DNA from: Pseudomonadota bacterium
Lineage (GTDB): Bacteria > Myxococcota_A > Polyangia > Polyangiales > Polyangiaceae
Length of the DNA: 64,000 nucleotides
Assembly (NCBI GenBank): GCA_023431345.1
Contig: JAEYWK010000146.1
Location: forward strand, 1-64,000
Reading direction: 5' to 3'
The position numbers and the translations under genes are program-made. Under the pieces are notes generated by a model, which was given only the letters and a program-made list of their open reading frames with translations, ran no database searches and was not told the origin of the DNA. Of the stretch, positions 45,750 through 54,714 are shown one piece after another; position 1 is the first letter of the stretch; every line of letters begins with the position of its first letter.

Positions 45750-46754
45750 ATGGACCAGTTTTCGGCCCACCTCGACCGCGGTTGGGACCTCGTACAACGC
45801 GGTGATCCGCGGGGCGCCGAGCTATCTGCCCGACGTGCGCTCGAGATCGACGCGCAGTCGCCGGAAGCCTACAACCTATTGGGTTACGTGGCGGCGCTGA
45901 AGGGTGACTTCGACGAAGCGGTCGAGCATTACCGCCAGGCCATCGCCCTCGACGACACCTACCTCGAGGCGATGCTGAACGCGGCCGAGGTCTACGTGCA
46001 CCCGCTCGCCGATTTCGACGAAGCCATTCGCTTGTGCGAGCTCTCGCTCGATCTCGCCGAGACGGACGACGAGGTCGTGGACGCGCTCTTGCTCATGTTC
46101 GACGCCTTGCTCGGCAAAGGCGAGGTCGACCGCGCGACGGCGCTGTCGCAGCGCTTCCCCGAGGGCCCGTTCGACAACCCGCAGCACACGTTCCTGGTCG
46201 GCCGCGCGCTGTACGAGGTCGGGAACCTCGAGCACGCTTCGCCCTTGATCGAGGAGTCGGTCAAGCGCTCGCCGAAGAACGCGGAAGCTTGGTACTACCT
46301 GGGCTTGGTGCGCGACGAGCGGGGCGAAACGCAGGCCGCCACCGAGGCGTTCTTACGCTCGCGCGATCTGGATTTGACGCAGCCCGGCCCGCCGCCGGTG
46401 CTGTCGCGCGAGACCTTCGAGCTGACTGCCAAGCGCGCCCTCGCCTCGCTCTCCCCGATGCTTCGCGCCTACGTGCGCGAGCAAGAGGTGTACGCGGCAG
46501 ACGCGCCCGGCGTGGAGGTCGTGGTCGACGGCGTCGATCCGCGCGCCTTGCTGCTGATCGACGCGGTGGGCAACGAGGGGCAGCCCAGCTCCGTCAGCGC
46601 GCGCGTGTTCGTGTACCAGCGCAACGTCGAGCGCCTCGCGACCTCCATCGAGCAGATCGAAGCGGAGATCCGAGGCGCGCTCGAGCGCGAGATCACCGCG
46701 ACGTTCATCGAGGCGCAGCGCAGCGACTCGTCGTCGCCGGGCACACTGAACTAA
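45750..46754 (+). CDS. TPR protein with degenerate zincin-like C-terminus
   Basis: 334 aa from the ATG at 45750 (a TTG at 45708 is also in frame). TPR repeats occupy about 5-210: AHLDRGWDLVQRGDPRGAEL, AYNLLGYVAALKGDFDEAVE, EAWYYLGLVRDERGETQAAT. The C-terminal part follows the pattern of zincin_1 metallopeptidases (RVFVYQRNVERLATSIEQIE, then AEIRGALEREITATF), but where HExxH is expected it has REITA. It is therefore probably inactive and used for binding. It is followed by an intact zinc-peptidase-like gene. Confidence 0.75.
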   Translation: MDQFSAHLDRGWDLVQRGDPRGAELSARRALEIDAQSPEAYNLLGYVAALKGDFDEAVEHYRQAIALDDTYLEAMLNAAEVYVHPLADFDEAIRLCELSLDLAETDDEVVDALLLMFDALLGKGEVDRATALSQRFPEGPFDNPQHTFLVGRALYEVGNLEHASPLIEESVKRSPKNAEAWYYLGLVRDERGETQAATEAFLRSRDLDLTQPGPPPVLSRETFELTAKRALASLSPMLRAYVREQEVYAADAPGVEVVVDGVDPRALLLIDAVGNEGQPSSVSARVFVYQRNVERLATSIEQIEAEIRGALEREITATFIEAQRSDSSSPGTLN

Positions 46755-46894
46755 CTCGCCGGGGCTCGGAGCCTCGTGGCGGTCCTGCGCCGGGGCGATC
46801 CGTCGCGCCCGCGGGTATTTCGCCACGGCCGTCCCCCGCTTTCGCAGCAAATCCGAGCGCGGCGCCGTGGCACCTGGCTTGCTTGGCGGGCGGC

Positions 46895-47971
46895 ATGCGC
46901 GTCTTTCGTTGTGATTGCGGTGCCACGGTGTTCTTCGACAACACTCAGTGTCTGAGCTGCGGAAAAGGCCTCGGGTTTTACCCCGCGGAGCGCGCGATGG
47001 TGGCGTTCCCGAGCACTGACTCGCCTCGCATCGACTCGGCTTTTGGCCCCCTGCGGCGCTGCGCGAACTACGTGCACGAGGGCGTGTGCAACTGGCTGCT
47101 CGCCGACGGAGCGACGGACGCTGGACCGACGGGCGTCGAACCGACGCACGCGGGGGAGACGGACGAGCTGTGCCGAGCCTGCCGCCTCAACCATGTGATC
47201 CCGAACCTCGAAGAGCCGAAGAACCGAAGCCTGTGGCTCGAGGTAGAGCGAGCCAAGCGTCGGCTCATCTATAGCCTCGACGCGCTCGGCTTGCCCGTGC
47301 TCGCCAAGAGCGACGACCCCGAGCGAGGGCTTTCGTTCGACATCAAGCAGAGCTCGCCCGAAGAGCGCGTGCTGACCGGGCACGCCGATGGCCTGATCAC
47401 GCTCAACTTGAGCGAGGCCGACGCGGCCGAGCGCGAACGCATGCGGCTCGCCATGCAGGAGCGCTACCGCACGCTGCTGGGCCATTTCCGACACGAGATT
47501 GGGCACTATTACTGGGATAGGCTGGTCGCGGACGCCGGCCAGCACGAGGCGTTTCGCGCCCTGTTCGGCGACGAGCGCGCCGACTATGCAGCAGCGCTCA
47601 AAGCGCATTACGCGACCGCTCCCCACTCCGGCTACGCCGAGCGCTTCATCAGCGACTACGCCGCGTCGCACCCGTGGGAAGACTTCGCGGAGACGTTCGC
47701 CCACTACCTGCACCTAGTCGACACGCTGGAGACGGCGGAGCAATATGGCTTCGCTAGCGCGTCGCCCGCGGCCGCGGATTTCGAAGACTTGATGAGCGAA
47801 TGGTACCAGCTCACGATCGCGCTCAACGCGCTCAATCGCAGCATGGGCCAACCTGACGCCTACCCCTTCGCGATCACGCCCATCGTGAAGCTCAAGCTCG
47901 CTTTCGTGCACGAGCTCGTTCACGCTTCGCGCGGCAGCGTAGCCTCCGAGGCGCCGGCCGCCGCGCAATGA
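46895..47971 (+). CDS. Zinc-ribbon metallopeptidase-like protein
   Basis: 358 aa from the ATG at 46895; the frame is open far upstream through the TPR gene, but that is a shadow. The N-terminal zinc ribbon is CDCGATVFFDNTQCLSCG (Cys6, 8, 19, 22), with more Cys at about 50-110 (RRCANY; GVCNWLL; ELCRACRLNH). The gluzincin-like core has HFRHEIGHYYWDRL (HEIGH at 200-204) and a downstream acidic ligand region HPWEDFAETFAHYLH. This fits the zinc-ribbon/putative zinc-binding metallopeptidase family (DUF2248 type). The substrate is unknown. It has no signal peptide. Confidence 0.88.
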   Translation: MRVFRCDCGATVFFDNTQCLSCGKGLGFYPAERAMVAFPSTDSPRIDSAFGPLRRCANYVHEGVCNWLLADGATDAGPTGVEPTHAGETDELCRACRLNHVIPNLEEPKNRSLWLEVERAKRRLIYSLDALGLPVLAKSDDPERGLSFDIKQSSPEERVLTGHADGLITLNLSEADAAERERMRLAMQERYRTLLGHFRHEIGHYYWDRLVADAGQHEAFRALFGDERADYAAALKAHYATAPHSGYAERFISDYAASHPWEDFAETFAHYLHLVDTLETAEQYGFASASPAAADFEDLMSEWYQLTIALNALNRSMGQPDAYPFAITPIVKLKLAFVHELVHASRGSVASEAPAAAQ

Positions 47972-48087
47972 CGACGCCCGGCTGACGAGGCGCGACGAAG
48001 GCGCATCCTGGAGGATGTAGCTGAGCAGCGACGAAGGCGGTCGGGCGGCATCGGCCGCGAGGGCGGCGGGCCGGCCTTTACGGGCCC

Positions 48088-49146
48088 TCAGGCGGCGCGG
48101 CGCGCCAGCTCGGAAGCGACGTTCTCGAGCAGCACACGCGCCGGACCCGGGACGACCGAGCTGAGCGCGTCGACGGCCGTTTGGGTGTAGTGGCCGGCGC
48201 GTCGGCGCACCTCATCACAGGCGCCCGTCTCAATCACGGCCTGGCTGACCAGCTGCACCGGCTCGCGATCGCCGGCGTGGATGCGCTTGATCGATTGGGC
48301 GAGCTCCGGGCGACGCGCGACCGCGAGCACGAGCGGCAGCGTGAGCTTGCCTTCGCGCAAATCGGCGAGCAGCGATTTGCCGGTTTGCTCACCCGAGTAG
48401 TCGAGCACGTCGTCCACGAGCTGAAAGGCGATCCCGAGCCGCTCGCCGAAGCCGCTCAAGCGCTCTTGGTCGGAGGGGCTCGCGCCCGCGACGCGCGCGC
48501 CGGTGCGCGTTGCCCACGCGAACAGCGACGCCGTCTTGTCGCGCAGGATGCGCTCGTAGGTGGCTTCGGTCACGTCGAGCTCGCTGCGCCCGCGCAGCTG
48601 CACGATCTCGCCCTCGACCAAGCGACGCAGCGTCGCGATCAAGTCGGGCATCACCTCGGGCGCGTGGCGCGCCGCGCGATCGAGCGCGTTCACGAGCAGC
48701 ATGTCGCCCGCGAGCACGCTCACTCCGTTGCCCCAAGCCAAGCGTGACGTGGGCGCGCCGCGGCGCTCCATGCCCTCGTCGATCACGTCATCGTGGAGCA
48801 GCGTGGCGGAGTGCACGAGCTCCGAGACCACCGCGAGCTCCCTCGCCTTATCCGTGATGCCGTCGAAACAGGCAGCGCTGAGCAAGAGCGCGATCGGCCG
48901 CACCCGCTTGCCGCCGCGCCCCACGAGGTGCTTCGCGGCGTCAGTCCCCGGTGCGGGCCCCTCTGTCACGGCGGTCGCCAAGGCGCCCTCGACCCACCTC
49001 AAATCATCGGCGAGGAGCTCCTGGACGCTTTGAATCCGGCGCTCGAGCCGGTCATCGGCCGCATGGGCGGCCGCGGCAGCGCCGAGCGTGCTCAGACCTT
49101 GATCGAGGCCGAGAGCGGAACCTTCTTCGAGTTTCTGAGCTTTCAA
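48088..49146 (-). CDS. Polyprenyl diphosphate synthase
   Basis: 352 aa from a TTG at 49146. The first Asp-rich motif is SATLLHDDVIDEG and the second is IAFQLVDDVLDYSG. Other family blocks are GGKRVRPIALLLSAACFDG, GNGVSVLAGDMLLVNALDRA, and GKSLLADLREGKLTLPLVLA. It condenses isopentenyl diphosphate onto an allylic primer, most likely making a long chain (octaprenyl type) for quinones. The exact chain length cannot be read from sequence alone. Its N-terminus has an extra ~45-residue Ala-rich helix. Confidence 0.93.
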   Translation of the reverse strand: MKAQKLEEGSALGLDQGLSTLGAAAAAHAADDRLERRIQSVQELLADDLRWVEGALATAVTEGPAPGTDAAKHLVGRGGKRVRPIALLLSAACFDGITDKARELAVVSELVHSATLLHDDVIDEGMERRGAPTSRLAWGNGVSVLAGDMLLVNALDRAARHAPEVMPDLIATLRRLVEGEIVQLRGRSELDVTEATYERILRDKTASLFAWATRTGARVAGASPSDQERLSGFGERLGIAFQLVDDVLDYSGEQTGKSLLADLREGKLTLPLVLAVARRPELAQSIKRIHAGDREPVQLVSQAVIETGACDEVRRRAGHYTQTAVDALSSVVPGPARVLLENVASELARRAA

Positions 49147-49236
49147 ATTCTTGTGAAACCAGTATGGAGTAGGCTGGTCTGGAGGTCAACGAGGGTTTGA
49201 CGGGGCGCCCGGTTGCAGGCAGAAGGCGACCCGCGC

Positions 49237-49716
49237 ATGCCATCTCCGAGCCGCAAGCCGCTCTCGCAGCTCGAACGCCATCGGCTAACGGGCCGCCGCA
49301 TCGGGATCGCCGTTTTCTCGACGATTTTCGCGGGCGCGACCTTGATCTGGACCGTCCAGATACTAACGAGTGTGTGGGGCAGCGCCCCCCCGAGCCCGGA
49401 CGGCTGCGAAGTAGGCACCGCCAAGCTAGAGCGCGCGGTGGAGCGGGCGCGGCTGGCATATATTCGCGAAGCGGGCGCCGAGGATGAACGGGCGGCGCTT
49501 TCGCGCTACCGTTCGGCGCTCGAGCCCGAATGGGCGGAGAAAAAGGCGGTGGAGGCCGCCTGCCAGCGCGATGAAGCGGGGAAAAAGCGCCTCCGAGACG
49601 TGATCGCGTTGCGCTATGCCGAGGAGCACGCGGTGCGGTATGAGTCCCTCGGCCTCGCGCCGATTCGGCGCCGACTTTCGGGGAACACATCCCCAGTGAA
49701 CGAACTTAAACGATGA
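49237..49716 (+). CDS. Small single-pass membrane protein
   Basis: 159 aa from the ATG at 49237 (an in-frame TTG lies at 49213). A basic N-terminus (SRKPLSQLERHRLTGRR) leads into one membrane segment (IGIAVFSTIFAGATLIWTVQ). A periplasmic helical part follows with one Cys after the anchor and one further on (LERAVERARLAYIREAGAED; AEKKAVEAACQRDEAGKKRL). No family recognised. The stop overlaps the helicase start (ATGA), so they are translated together. Confidence 0.65.
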   Translation: MPSPSRKPLSQLERHRLTGRRIGIAVFSTIFAGATLIWTVQILTSVWGSAPPSPDGCEVGTAKLERAVERARLAYIREAGAEDERAALSRYRSALEPEWAEKKAVEAACQRDEAGKKRLRDVIALRYAEEHAVRYESLGLAPIRRRLSGNTSPVNELKR

Positions 49717-51749
49717 GCCAGCCCGCGGAAGACACCCCGCCAGTCACTTTCGACGCCCTACCTTTGACGAGCGATGTGCGCAAGGCCATCGACGATCTCG
49801 GGTACACGCACCCCACTCCCGTGCAGCGCGCGGTCTTCGAGCTCGCAGCCCGTGGTCGCGACCTCGTCGTGCAAGCGCGCACGGGCACCGGCAAGACGGC
49901 TGCCTTCGGTTTGCCGCTCGTCGACAGCATCGTCAAGACGAACAAGCCCGGCGTGCAAGCCATGGTGCTGTGCCCGACGCGAGAGCTCGCGCTGCAGATC
50001 ACGCGCGAGCTGCTGGCGATCGCCAAGCACCGCGGCACCAAGGTCGTCGCCGTCTACGGCGGCGCCCCGATGGGCAAGCAAATCGAGCAGCTGCAAGACG
50101 GCGCCCAAATCCTGGTCGGCACGCCGGGGCGAGTGCTCGACCATCTGCGTCGCGGCACGCTCGATACCAAGGCGTGCAAGGCGTTCGTCCTCGATGAGAG
50201 CGACGAGATGCTGTCGATGGGCTTTCTGCCGCAGATCAGCGAGATCTGGAGCTACTTGCCGGAGCAGCGGCAGGTGCTGCTGTTCAGCGCGACGCTGCCG
50301 CCGGACGTGAAGCGCGTCGCCGAGACTCGCCTCAAGAACCCCGAGTACGTCACGCTCAGCGGCGACGGGGTCGGCGCGCTGTCGATTCAACACTTCGTCT
50401 ACATGACGATGACCGACAAGCTCGCGGAGCTCATCGCCATCATCGAGGCCGAGAACCCGGAGAGCGCGATCATCTTCTCCAACACGCGCGACGACACGAA
50501 GCGCGTGGCCGCGGGCCTGCAAGCTCAAGGCTACTCCGCGGACTGGCTGAACGCCGATTTGTCGCAGAACGAGCGCGAGGCCGTGATGGCGGCGACTCGC
50601 AAGGGCGAGCTGCGCTTCCTGGTAGCGACGGACGTCGCGGCTCGCGGCATCGACATCTCGCACCTCACCCACGTCATCAACTTCGACCTGCCCGAGAGCG
50701 CCGAAAGCTACGTGCACCGCACCGGCCGTACCGGTCGTGCCGGCCGTACCGGAACGGCGATCTCGCTGATCGCGCCGAACAACATCGGCGCGCTCTACCT
50801 GCTGCGGCTCACCTACAAAATTCGCCCCATCGAGCGGCACTTGCCTTCGGCTCGCGAGCGCAAGACGCGCGCCGAGGCGGACATCGTCCAAATGTTCGTG
50901 CAGGCGGCGCAGTCCCGCTCGATCCACTCCGAAGATCTGGCGCTCGCGCGCCGGCTGATGTCGCATGAGAGCGCCGAGCGCGTGATCGCGACGTTGCTCC
51001 GCGATCATTTGGGTGCCCGGCCCGACGCAGCGGAAGAGGCGACGGCCGCGCGGCGCGCCAAAGCCCCCGCGCCCGCGCCTGCGCCTAGCCCCGCGCCTGC
51101 GCCCGCGGCCCCGGTCGAGCGGCCCCGTGAAGAGCGCGCACGCGAAGAGCGGCCCCGTGACGACCGCCCGCGCCTCGACCGCCCACGCGAAGAGCGCCCG
51201 CGCCTCGACCGCCCACGCGAAGAGCGTCCGCGCCTCGACCGCCCACGCGAAGAGCGCCCGCGTGATGAGGCGCCGCGCGAGGCGCGAAACGAGCGCCCGC
51301 GGCGTGACGACCGCCCGCGTGACGACCGCCCGCGTGACGAGCGTTCGCATGGCGAGCGTCGCCCGCAGCGGCTGCGCGAAGAGCGCCCGTCCGAGCGCCG
51401 GGCGGACGAGCATCGCACCCTCGAGAGTGCTCGGCTCGAGCTGCCAGAGCCCGCGCAGAAGGCGGCGTCCGAGGTCGTTCAAGGTTCTTCACCATCCGAA
51501 GCAACCGAGGGCGAGTCGGTCCACGAAATCTTCGTGAACGTGGGGCGACGTGACGGCGCTAAGCCCAGCGATTTTCAAACAATCCTCGAGAAACACGGCA
51601 TTCAAGGCGACGCTGACTACATTCGCGTGCGTCATAGCCACGCGTTCGTGGCCGTGCGCGCGGACCTCGTCGAGCGCGCCGTCGCCGCTTTGAACGGCGC
51701 AGTGATCGCGGGTCAGCCCGTGAACGCGGAGCCAGCGCGGCGTCGCTGA
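49713..51749 (+). CDS. deaD: DEAD-box RNA helicase (CsdA/DbpA type) with repetitive linker
   Basis: 678 aa. Motifs in order: Q motif YTHPTPVQRAVF, I ARTGTGKTAAFG, Ia PTRELALQI, GG, II as DESD (FVLDESDEMLSMGF), III FSATLP, IV IIFSNTRDDTKR, V TDVAARGIDI and VI HRTGRTGRAGRTG. Residues about 440-590 are an Arg/Pro/Glu/Asp-rich disordered linker with three exact 10-residue repeats. The C-terminal domain (EIFVNVGRRDGAKPSDFQTI; YIRVRHSHAFVAVRADLVER) is the DbpA/CsdA RNA-binding fold. Likely a ribosome-assembly or cold-adaptation helicase. Ser replaces Ala in DEAD, which is tolerated in this family. Confidence 0.95.
   Translation: MSQPAEDTPPVTFDALPLTSDVRKAIDDLGYTHPTPVQRAVFELAARGRDLVVQARTGTGKTAAFGLPLVDSIVKTNKPGVQAMVLCPTRELALQITRELLAIAKHRGTKVVAVYGGAPMGKQIEQLQDGAQILVGTPGRVLDHLRRGTLDTKACKAFVLDESDEMLSMGFLPQISEIWSYLPEQRQVLLFSATLPPDVKRVAETRLKNPEYVTLSGDGVGALSIQHFVYMTMTDKLAELIAIIEAENPESAIIFSNTRDDTKRVAAGLQAQGYSADWLNADLSQNEREAVMAATRKGELRFLVATDVAARGIDISHLTHVINFDLPESAESYVHRTGRTGRAGRTGTAISLIAPNNIGALYLLRLTYKIRPIERHLPSARERKTRAEADIVQMFVQAAQSRSIHSEDLALARRLMSHESAERVIATLLRDHLGARPDAAEEATAARRAKAPAPAPAPSPAPAPAAPVERPREERAREERPRDDRPRLDRPREERPRLDRPREERPRLDRPREERPRDEAPREARNERPRRDDRPRDDRPRDERSHGERRPQRLREERPSERRADEHRTLESARLELPEPAQKAASEVVQGSSPSEATEGESVHEIFVNVGRRDGAKPSDFQTILEKHGIQGDADYIRVRHSHAFVAVRADLVERAVAALNGAVIAGQPVNAEPARRR
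51171..51260 (+). repeat. Three tandem 30-bp units in the helicase linker
   Basis: The unit starts with cgcctcgaccgcccacgcga and repeats at 51171, 51201 and 51231 with one base change. Each encodes the same ten residues (RLDRPREERP). Shorter related units (cgtgacgaccgcccg) flank it. Confidence 0.95.
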
Positions 51750-51812
51750 TAAGTCTTTTGGATTGCGGGGGGGGTTCCCGCGGCAGGGGTGGAGAACTAA
51801 AAGACGGCAGCC

Positions 51813-53294
51813 ATGCGGAATCGGTCTCTCTTCTTCGGTTTGTTCCTGAGCGGCCACGCGCTCGCGCAGACGCCGCCAGCAGCCAACCCTGCGCCGGCGG
51901 CGCCCGCTGCCGCGCCCGTCCCGGCTGCGCCTGGTGCCGCGCCCGTCGGGCCGCCTACGACGGTCGCGGAGCCCACGCTCCCTCAAATCACGGACGACAT
52001 GCTGGCGCCCGTCCCCCCCGCGACGAACGTGCTTTCGACGTGGCGTGAGGCCATCAAGCTCCTGCGTGACAACTCGAGCACGCTGCGCTCGCTGCGCGCC
52101 CAGCAAGACATCGCCAGCGCCCAATCGCGCCAGGCGCTGGCCGGCGTGCTCCCTACCCTCTCGGCCGATGCCGGCATCACCCACCATCTGCTCAAGGGCG
52201 AGCGCGACTACTACGCCGTAACGCCGCCGGCGATGGCAGGAGGCATTCCTGGCGTCGCTTTCGGCACCGCCACCGCCCCCGATCCGGCGACGAGCTGGCA
52301 GGCGGGGCTCAACCTGCGCGTGCCCCTGCTCAACCTGGATTCGTGGCATCGCCGCGGCACCGCAGAAGCGCAGATCGAGGTCGCGAAGCTCAACACGAAG
52401 GCCGCCGAAAGGCTGCAGGTCGCGGCCGTGGCCGACGCGGTGGTGACGGCGGTGACGGCCGAGCGTTTGGCCGAGGTGAGCCGGGTATCGCTCGAGAGCG
52501 CGCTCTCGACGCTCGACTTGAACAAGCGCCGCGCGGAGCTCGGCGCCGCCAGCGTCATCGACGTGCTGCGCGTCGAGCAAGAGGTGTCGCTGACGCGCTC
52601 CCAGGTCGTGGCCGCCAACGACGGTGTGCTCCGCGCGCGCGAGGTGCTCGGCGCCGCGCTCGGCTCATCGGAGCCTTACGGCGTCACCCCCAACATTCGC
52701 CTCGACGCGCTGGCCGCTGACGCTCGCGCGACCTGCCGCCCCGCCGACGTGCTGGCGCGAGCCGACGTGAAGGCCGCGGAGGCGCAGGTCAACGTCGCCA
52801 GGCGCAACGAGAGCGAAGTCTCCAAGACCTACTGGCCGACGGTCGACGCCGTCTCGAGCCTCACCTACTGGTCGCCCGAGTCGGGCATCAACAATGAGCA
52901 CGTGACGTGGTCGGTGGGCGGGGTCTTGAGCTGGACGCTGTACGATGGCGGCCTGCGCTACGGCACCCGTGAGCAGCGCACGGCCGAGGCGCGCGTCGTC
53001 AGCGAGCAGCTGAACGAGACCAAGCGACAGGCCCGCCTAGAAGTGACGCAGGCGATGCGCGCGGTAAAATCATCGGAGGCTACGCTGGTCGTGGCGGCGC
53101 GCACGCGCGAAATCGCCGCCGAAACCGCGCGTCTCTCCAAAGTCGCCTACCTGAACGGCAGCGGCACCAGCTTCGATCTGGTCGATAACGCACGTCGCCT
53201 GCGCGAGGCCGAGCTCGACTACACGATCAAGGAATTCGACGTGCTGCGCGCGAAGATCGCGGCGCTGCTCGCGCTCGCCAGCTGCGACGTCTGA
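51813..53294 (+). CDS. TolC-family outer-membrane efflux protein
   Basis: 493 aa from an ATG. The signal peptide RSLFFGLFLSGHALAQ is followed by a Pro/Ala region, then two similar halves of long amphipathic helices with strands: SSTLRSLRAQQDIASAQSRQ, FGTATAPDPATSWQAGLNLR, LSTLDLNKRRAELGAASVID, VTWSVGGVLSWTLYDGGLRY and LDYTIKEFDVLRAKIAALL. The repeat structure and the W-x-L-x-L-Y/FDGG strand are typical of TolC/OprM. No inner-membrane pump or adaptor gene is next to it, so it is an orphan exit duct. Confidence 0.9.
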   Translation: MRNRSLFFGLFLSGHALAQTPPAANPAPAAPAAAPVPAAPGAAPVGPPTTVAEPTLPQITDDMLAPVPPATNVLSTWREAIKLLRDNSSTLRSLRAQQDIASAQSRQALAGVLPTLSADAGITHHLLKGERDYYAVTPPAMAGGIPGVAFGTATAPDPATSWQAGLNLRVPLLNLDSWHRRGTAEAQIEVAKLNTKAAERLQVAAVADAVVTAVTAERLAEVSRVSLESALSTLDLNKRRAELGAASVIDVLRVEQEVSLTRSQVVAANDGVLRAREVLGAALGSSEPYGVTPNIRLDALAADARATCRPADVLARADVKAAEAQVNVARRNESEVSKTYWPTVDAVSSLTYWSPESGINNEHVTWSVGGVLSWTLYDGGLRYGTREQRTAEARVVSEQLNETKRQARLEVTQAMRAVKSSEATLVVAARTREIAAETARLSKVAYLNGSGTSFDLVDNARRLREAELDYTIKEFDVLRAKIAALLALASCDV

Positions 53295-53524
53295 GCGGAC
53301 GCGCAGCGGCAGGGCCCCGACCTGCCACCGCGCGTCAACGCTTCGGGCGAGCGGCGTCTGCGGGCGCGGCGGTGGCTCTGGAACGCTGAGTCTTTACCCC
53401 AGAGCGTCGTGGCCGCCGCCCGGAGCGAGCCAGCCCGCAGGCGCGTGGGGCCATCGACACATGGCGGTCGATTTTGGCCGCGAATCGGAACAAAACGCCG
53501 GGCTCGCGCGCTATGGTCCTCCGC
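53295..53524. other. Gap upstream of the ccm genes
   Basis: 230 nt with no supported gene. Reading frames here lack a plausible start and composition. A promoter for ccmC should lie in it, but I do not see a clear -35/-10 pair. Confidence 0.3.
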
Positions 53525-54223
53525 ATGCGTCCCCGCGGGCTGATTCTCGGTACCTGGGCACTCACGGGCCTCGCCTTCGTCGGGCTGATCCTCTTCATCT
53601 TCTTGAGGGTGCCCGTCGCGCAGCCGCAAGCCGGCGGTATCGCGCAGAAGATTTTTTACTTCCACGTCCCGGCCGCGAACGCTCTCTACCTCTCGGGCGG
53701 CGTGTGCTTCATCGCCAGCGCGCTTTACCTGTGGCGCCCCTCCGACGCGAGCAACGCCTGGGCGAAAGCGGGCGCCGAGTGCGCGAGCATCTTCGGGGCG
53801 CTGGTCATGGTGAGCGGTCCGCTGTGGGCCAAGAAGGCTTGGGGCGTTTACTGGACTTGGGATCCGCGCCTCACGACGCTGCTGCTGAGCATCCTGATCT
53901 ACGTGGCCATCGTGCTGCTGCGGAGCTTCGCCGGAGGGGGCGACGCCGAGCGTAAGTTCGCGGCGGCCTTCGGCATCCTGGGCACCGCGAACCTGCCGAT
54001 CATCCACTACTCGGTCAAGAAGTGGGGCGGCAATCACCCCACGGTGTTGAAGTCGAGCGGCGGCGGCGGTCTCGGCGACCCGACGATGTACTACGCCCTC
54101 TACTGGGGGATGCTCGCGATGGCGCTACTCGCCGCGCTGCTCCTCACCCTGCGCGCCAATCTGGCCAAAGCGGAGGCGCGGCTGCTGCGCGCCGAAGAGC
54201 TCGCTCCCGACACGAACGGTTGA
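53525..54223 (+). CDS. ccmC: Haem exporter CcmC-like protein
   Basis: 232 aa from the ATG at 53525 (an ATG at 53513 is also in frame). Six membrane segments. The haem-handling motif is WGVYWTWDPRLT between the third and fourth segments, with periplasmic His residues in FYFHVPAANALY and PIIHYSVKKWGGNH. These are the CcmC (HelC) features: it loads haem onto CcmE for cytochrome c maturation. A cytochrome c gene lies at 14.7 kb in the same window. No ccmA, B, E or F gene is visible here. Confidence 0.93.
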   Translation: MRPRGLILGTWALTGLAFVGLILFIFLRVPVAQPQAGGIAQKIFYFHVPAANALYLSGGVCFIASALYLWRPSDASNAWAKAGAECASIFGALVMVSGPLWAKKAWGVYWTWDPRLTTLLLSILIYVAIVLLRSFAGGGDAERKFAAAFGILGTANLPIIHYSVKKWGGNHPTVLKSSGGGGLGDPTMYYALYWGMLAMALLAALLLTLRANLAKAEARLLRAEELAPDTNG

Positions 54224-54226
54224 TTC

Positions 54227-54460
54227 ATGAAGCAAGCAAGCCAAGCCCCGGCGACGGTCGAGAGCCGCGCGCAAGAGTTCAAGCCCGTCACGGGCGGCCC
54301 GACCGAGACGAGCAGCGCCGAAGGCCTGTTGATCGCGGCCTACGTGCTGATGTGGGCGGTGTTGATGGGCTTTCTGCTGCTGACGTTCAAGCGGCAAGCG
54401 GCGGTCGACAAGCGCTTGGGAGAGCTCGAAAAAGCGCTGTCCAAGCGCCCTGACGCATGA
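54227..54460 (+). CDS. ccmD: CcmD-like small membrane protein
   Basis: 77 aa. A polar N-terminus of about 30 residues, one membrane helix (GLLIAAYVLMWAVLMGFLLL) and a charged helix (QAAVDKRLGELEKALSKR) fit the CcmD family, which helps release haem-loaded CcmE from CcmC. It starts 3 nt after the ccmC stop and overlaps the next small ORF (ATGA). Confidence 0.85.
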   Translation: MKQASQAPATVESRAQEFKPVTGGPTETSSAEGLLIAAYVLMWAVLMGFLLLTFKRQAAVDKRLGELEKALSKRPDA

Positions 54461-54582
54461 CGATCGAGCACGTCATCTTCATTCCCGGGGTGCTGCTCGT
54501 CGGGATCACGATCGGCTTCGTGTTCGGCGCGCGCGCCGTGCGCGCCGAAATGGCGCGCATGAAAGACCGCGCCAAGAAGTAG
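54457..54582 (+). CDS. 41-aa membrane miniprotein after ccmD
   Basis: ATG overlaps the ccmD stop; TAG at 54580-54582. The product begins MTIEHVIFIPGVLLVGITIG and continues FVFGARAVRAEMARMKDRAK, that is one membrane helix then a basic helix, the same plan as CcmD. Third positions are G/C-rich. It may be a second CcmD-like subunit or an unrelated helper. Confidence 0.6.
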   Translation: MTIEHVIFIPGVLLVGITIGFVFGARAVRAEMARMKDRAKK

Positions 54583-54714
54583 CGGCGAAGCGCGCGGTCG
54601 CACGCCGCCGCGGACCGCTCGCGGGGGCGACGAAAGCCGCCGAGCCCGAGCCTCAATTGCGCTAAGCTCACGGGTCTGCTGGCGCGCCGCCGGCACTTTC
54701 TCGGGAGAATCAGC

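Noticed and set aside
46034..46894. Upstream extension of the zinc-ribbon metallopeptidase frame
   Set aside because: It is an Arg-rich shadow of the TPR gene in another frame. The zinc ribbon begins directly after the ATG at 46895.
47972..48087. Possible small RNA or repeat between the metallopeptidase and prenyl synthase genes
   Set aside because: There is a short CATCC/GGATG hairpin and repeated gcgacgaagg words, but nothing long or structured enough to support a call.
51171..51260. CRISPR-like direct repeats
   Set aside because: The units are directly adjacent with no spacers and encode an in-frame protein repeat.
49758..51482. 574-residue reverse frame antisense to the DEAD-box helicase
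   Set aside because: The forward frame has every helicase motif. The reverse one has no domain and includes mirrored repeats.
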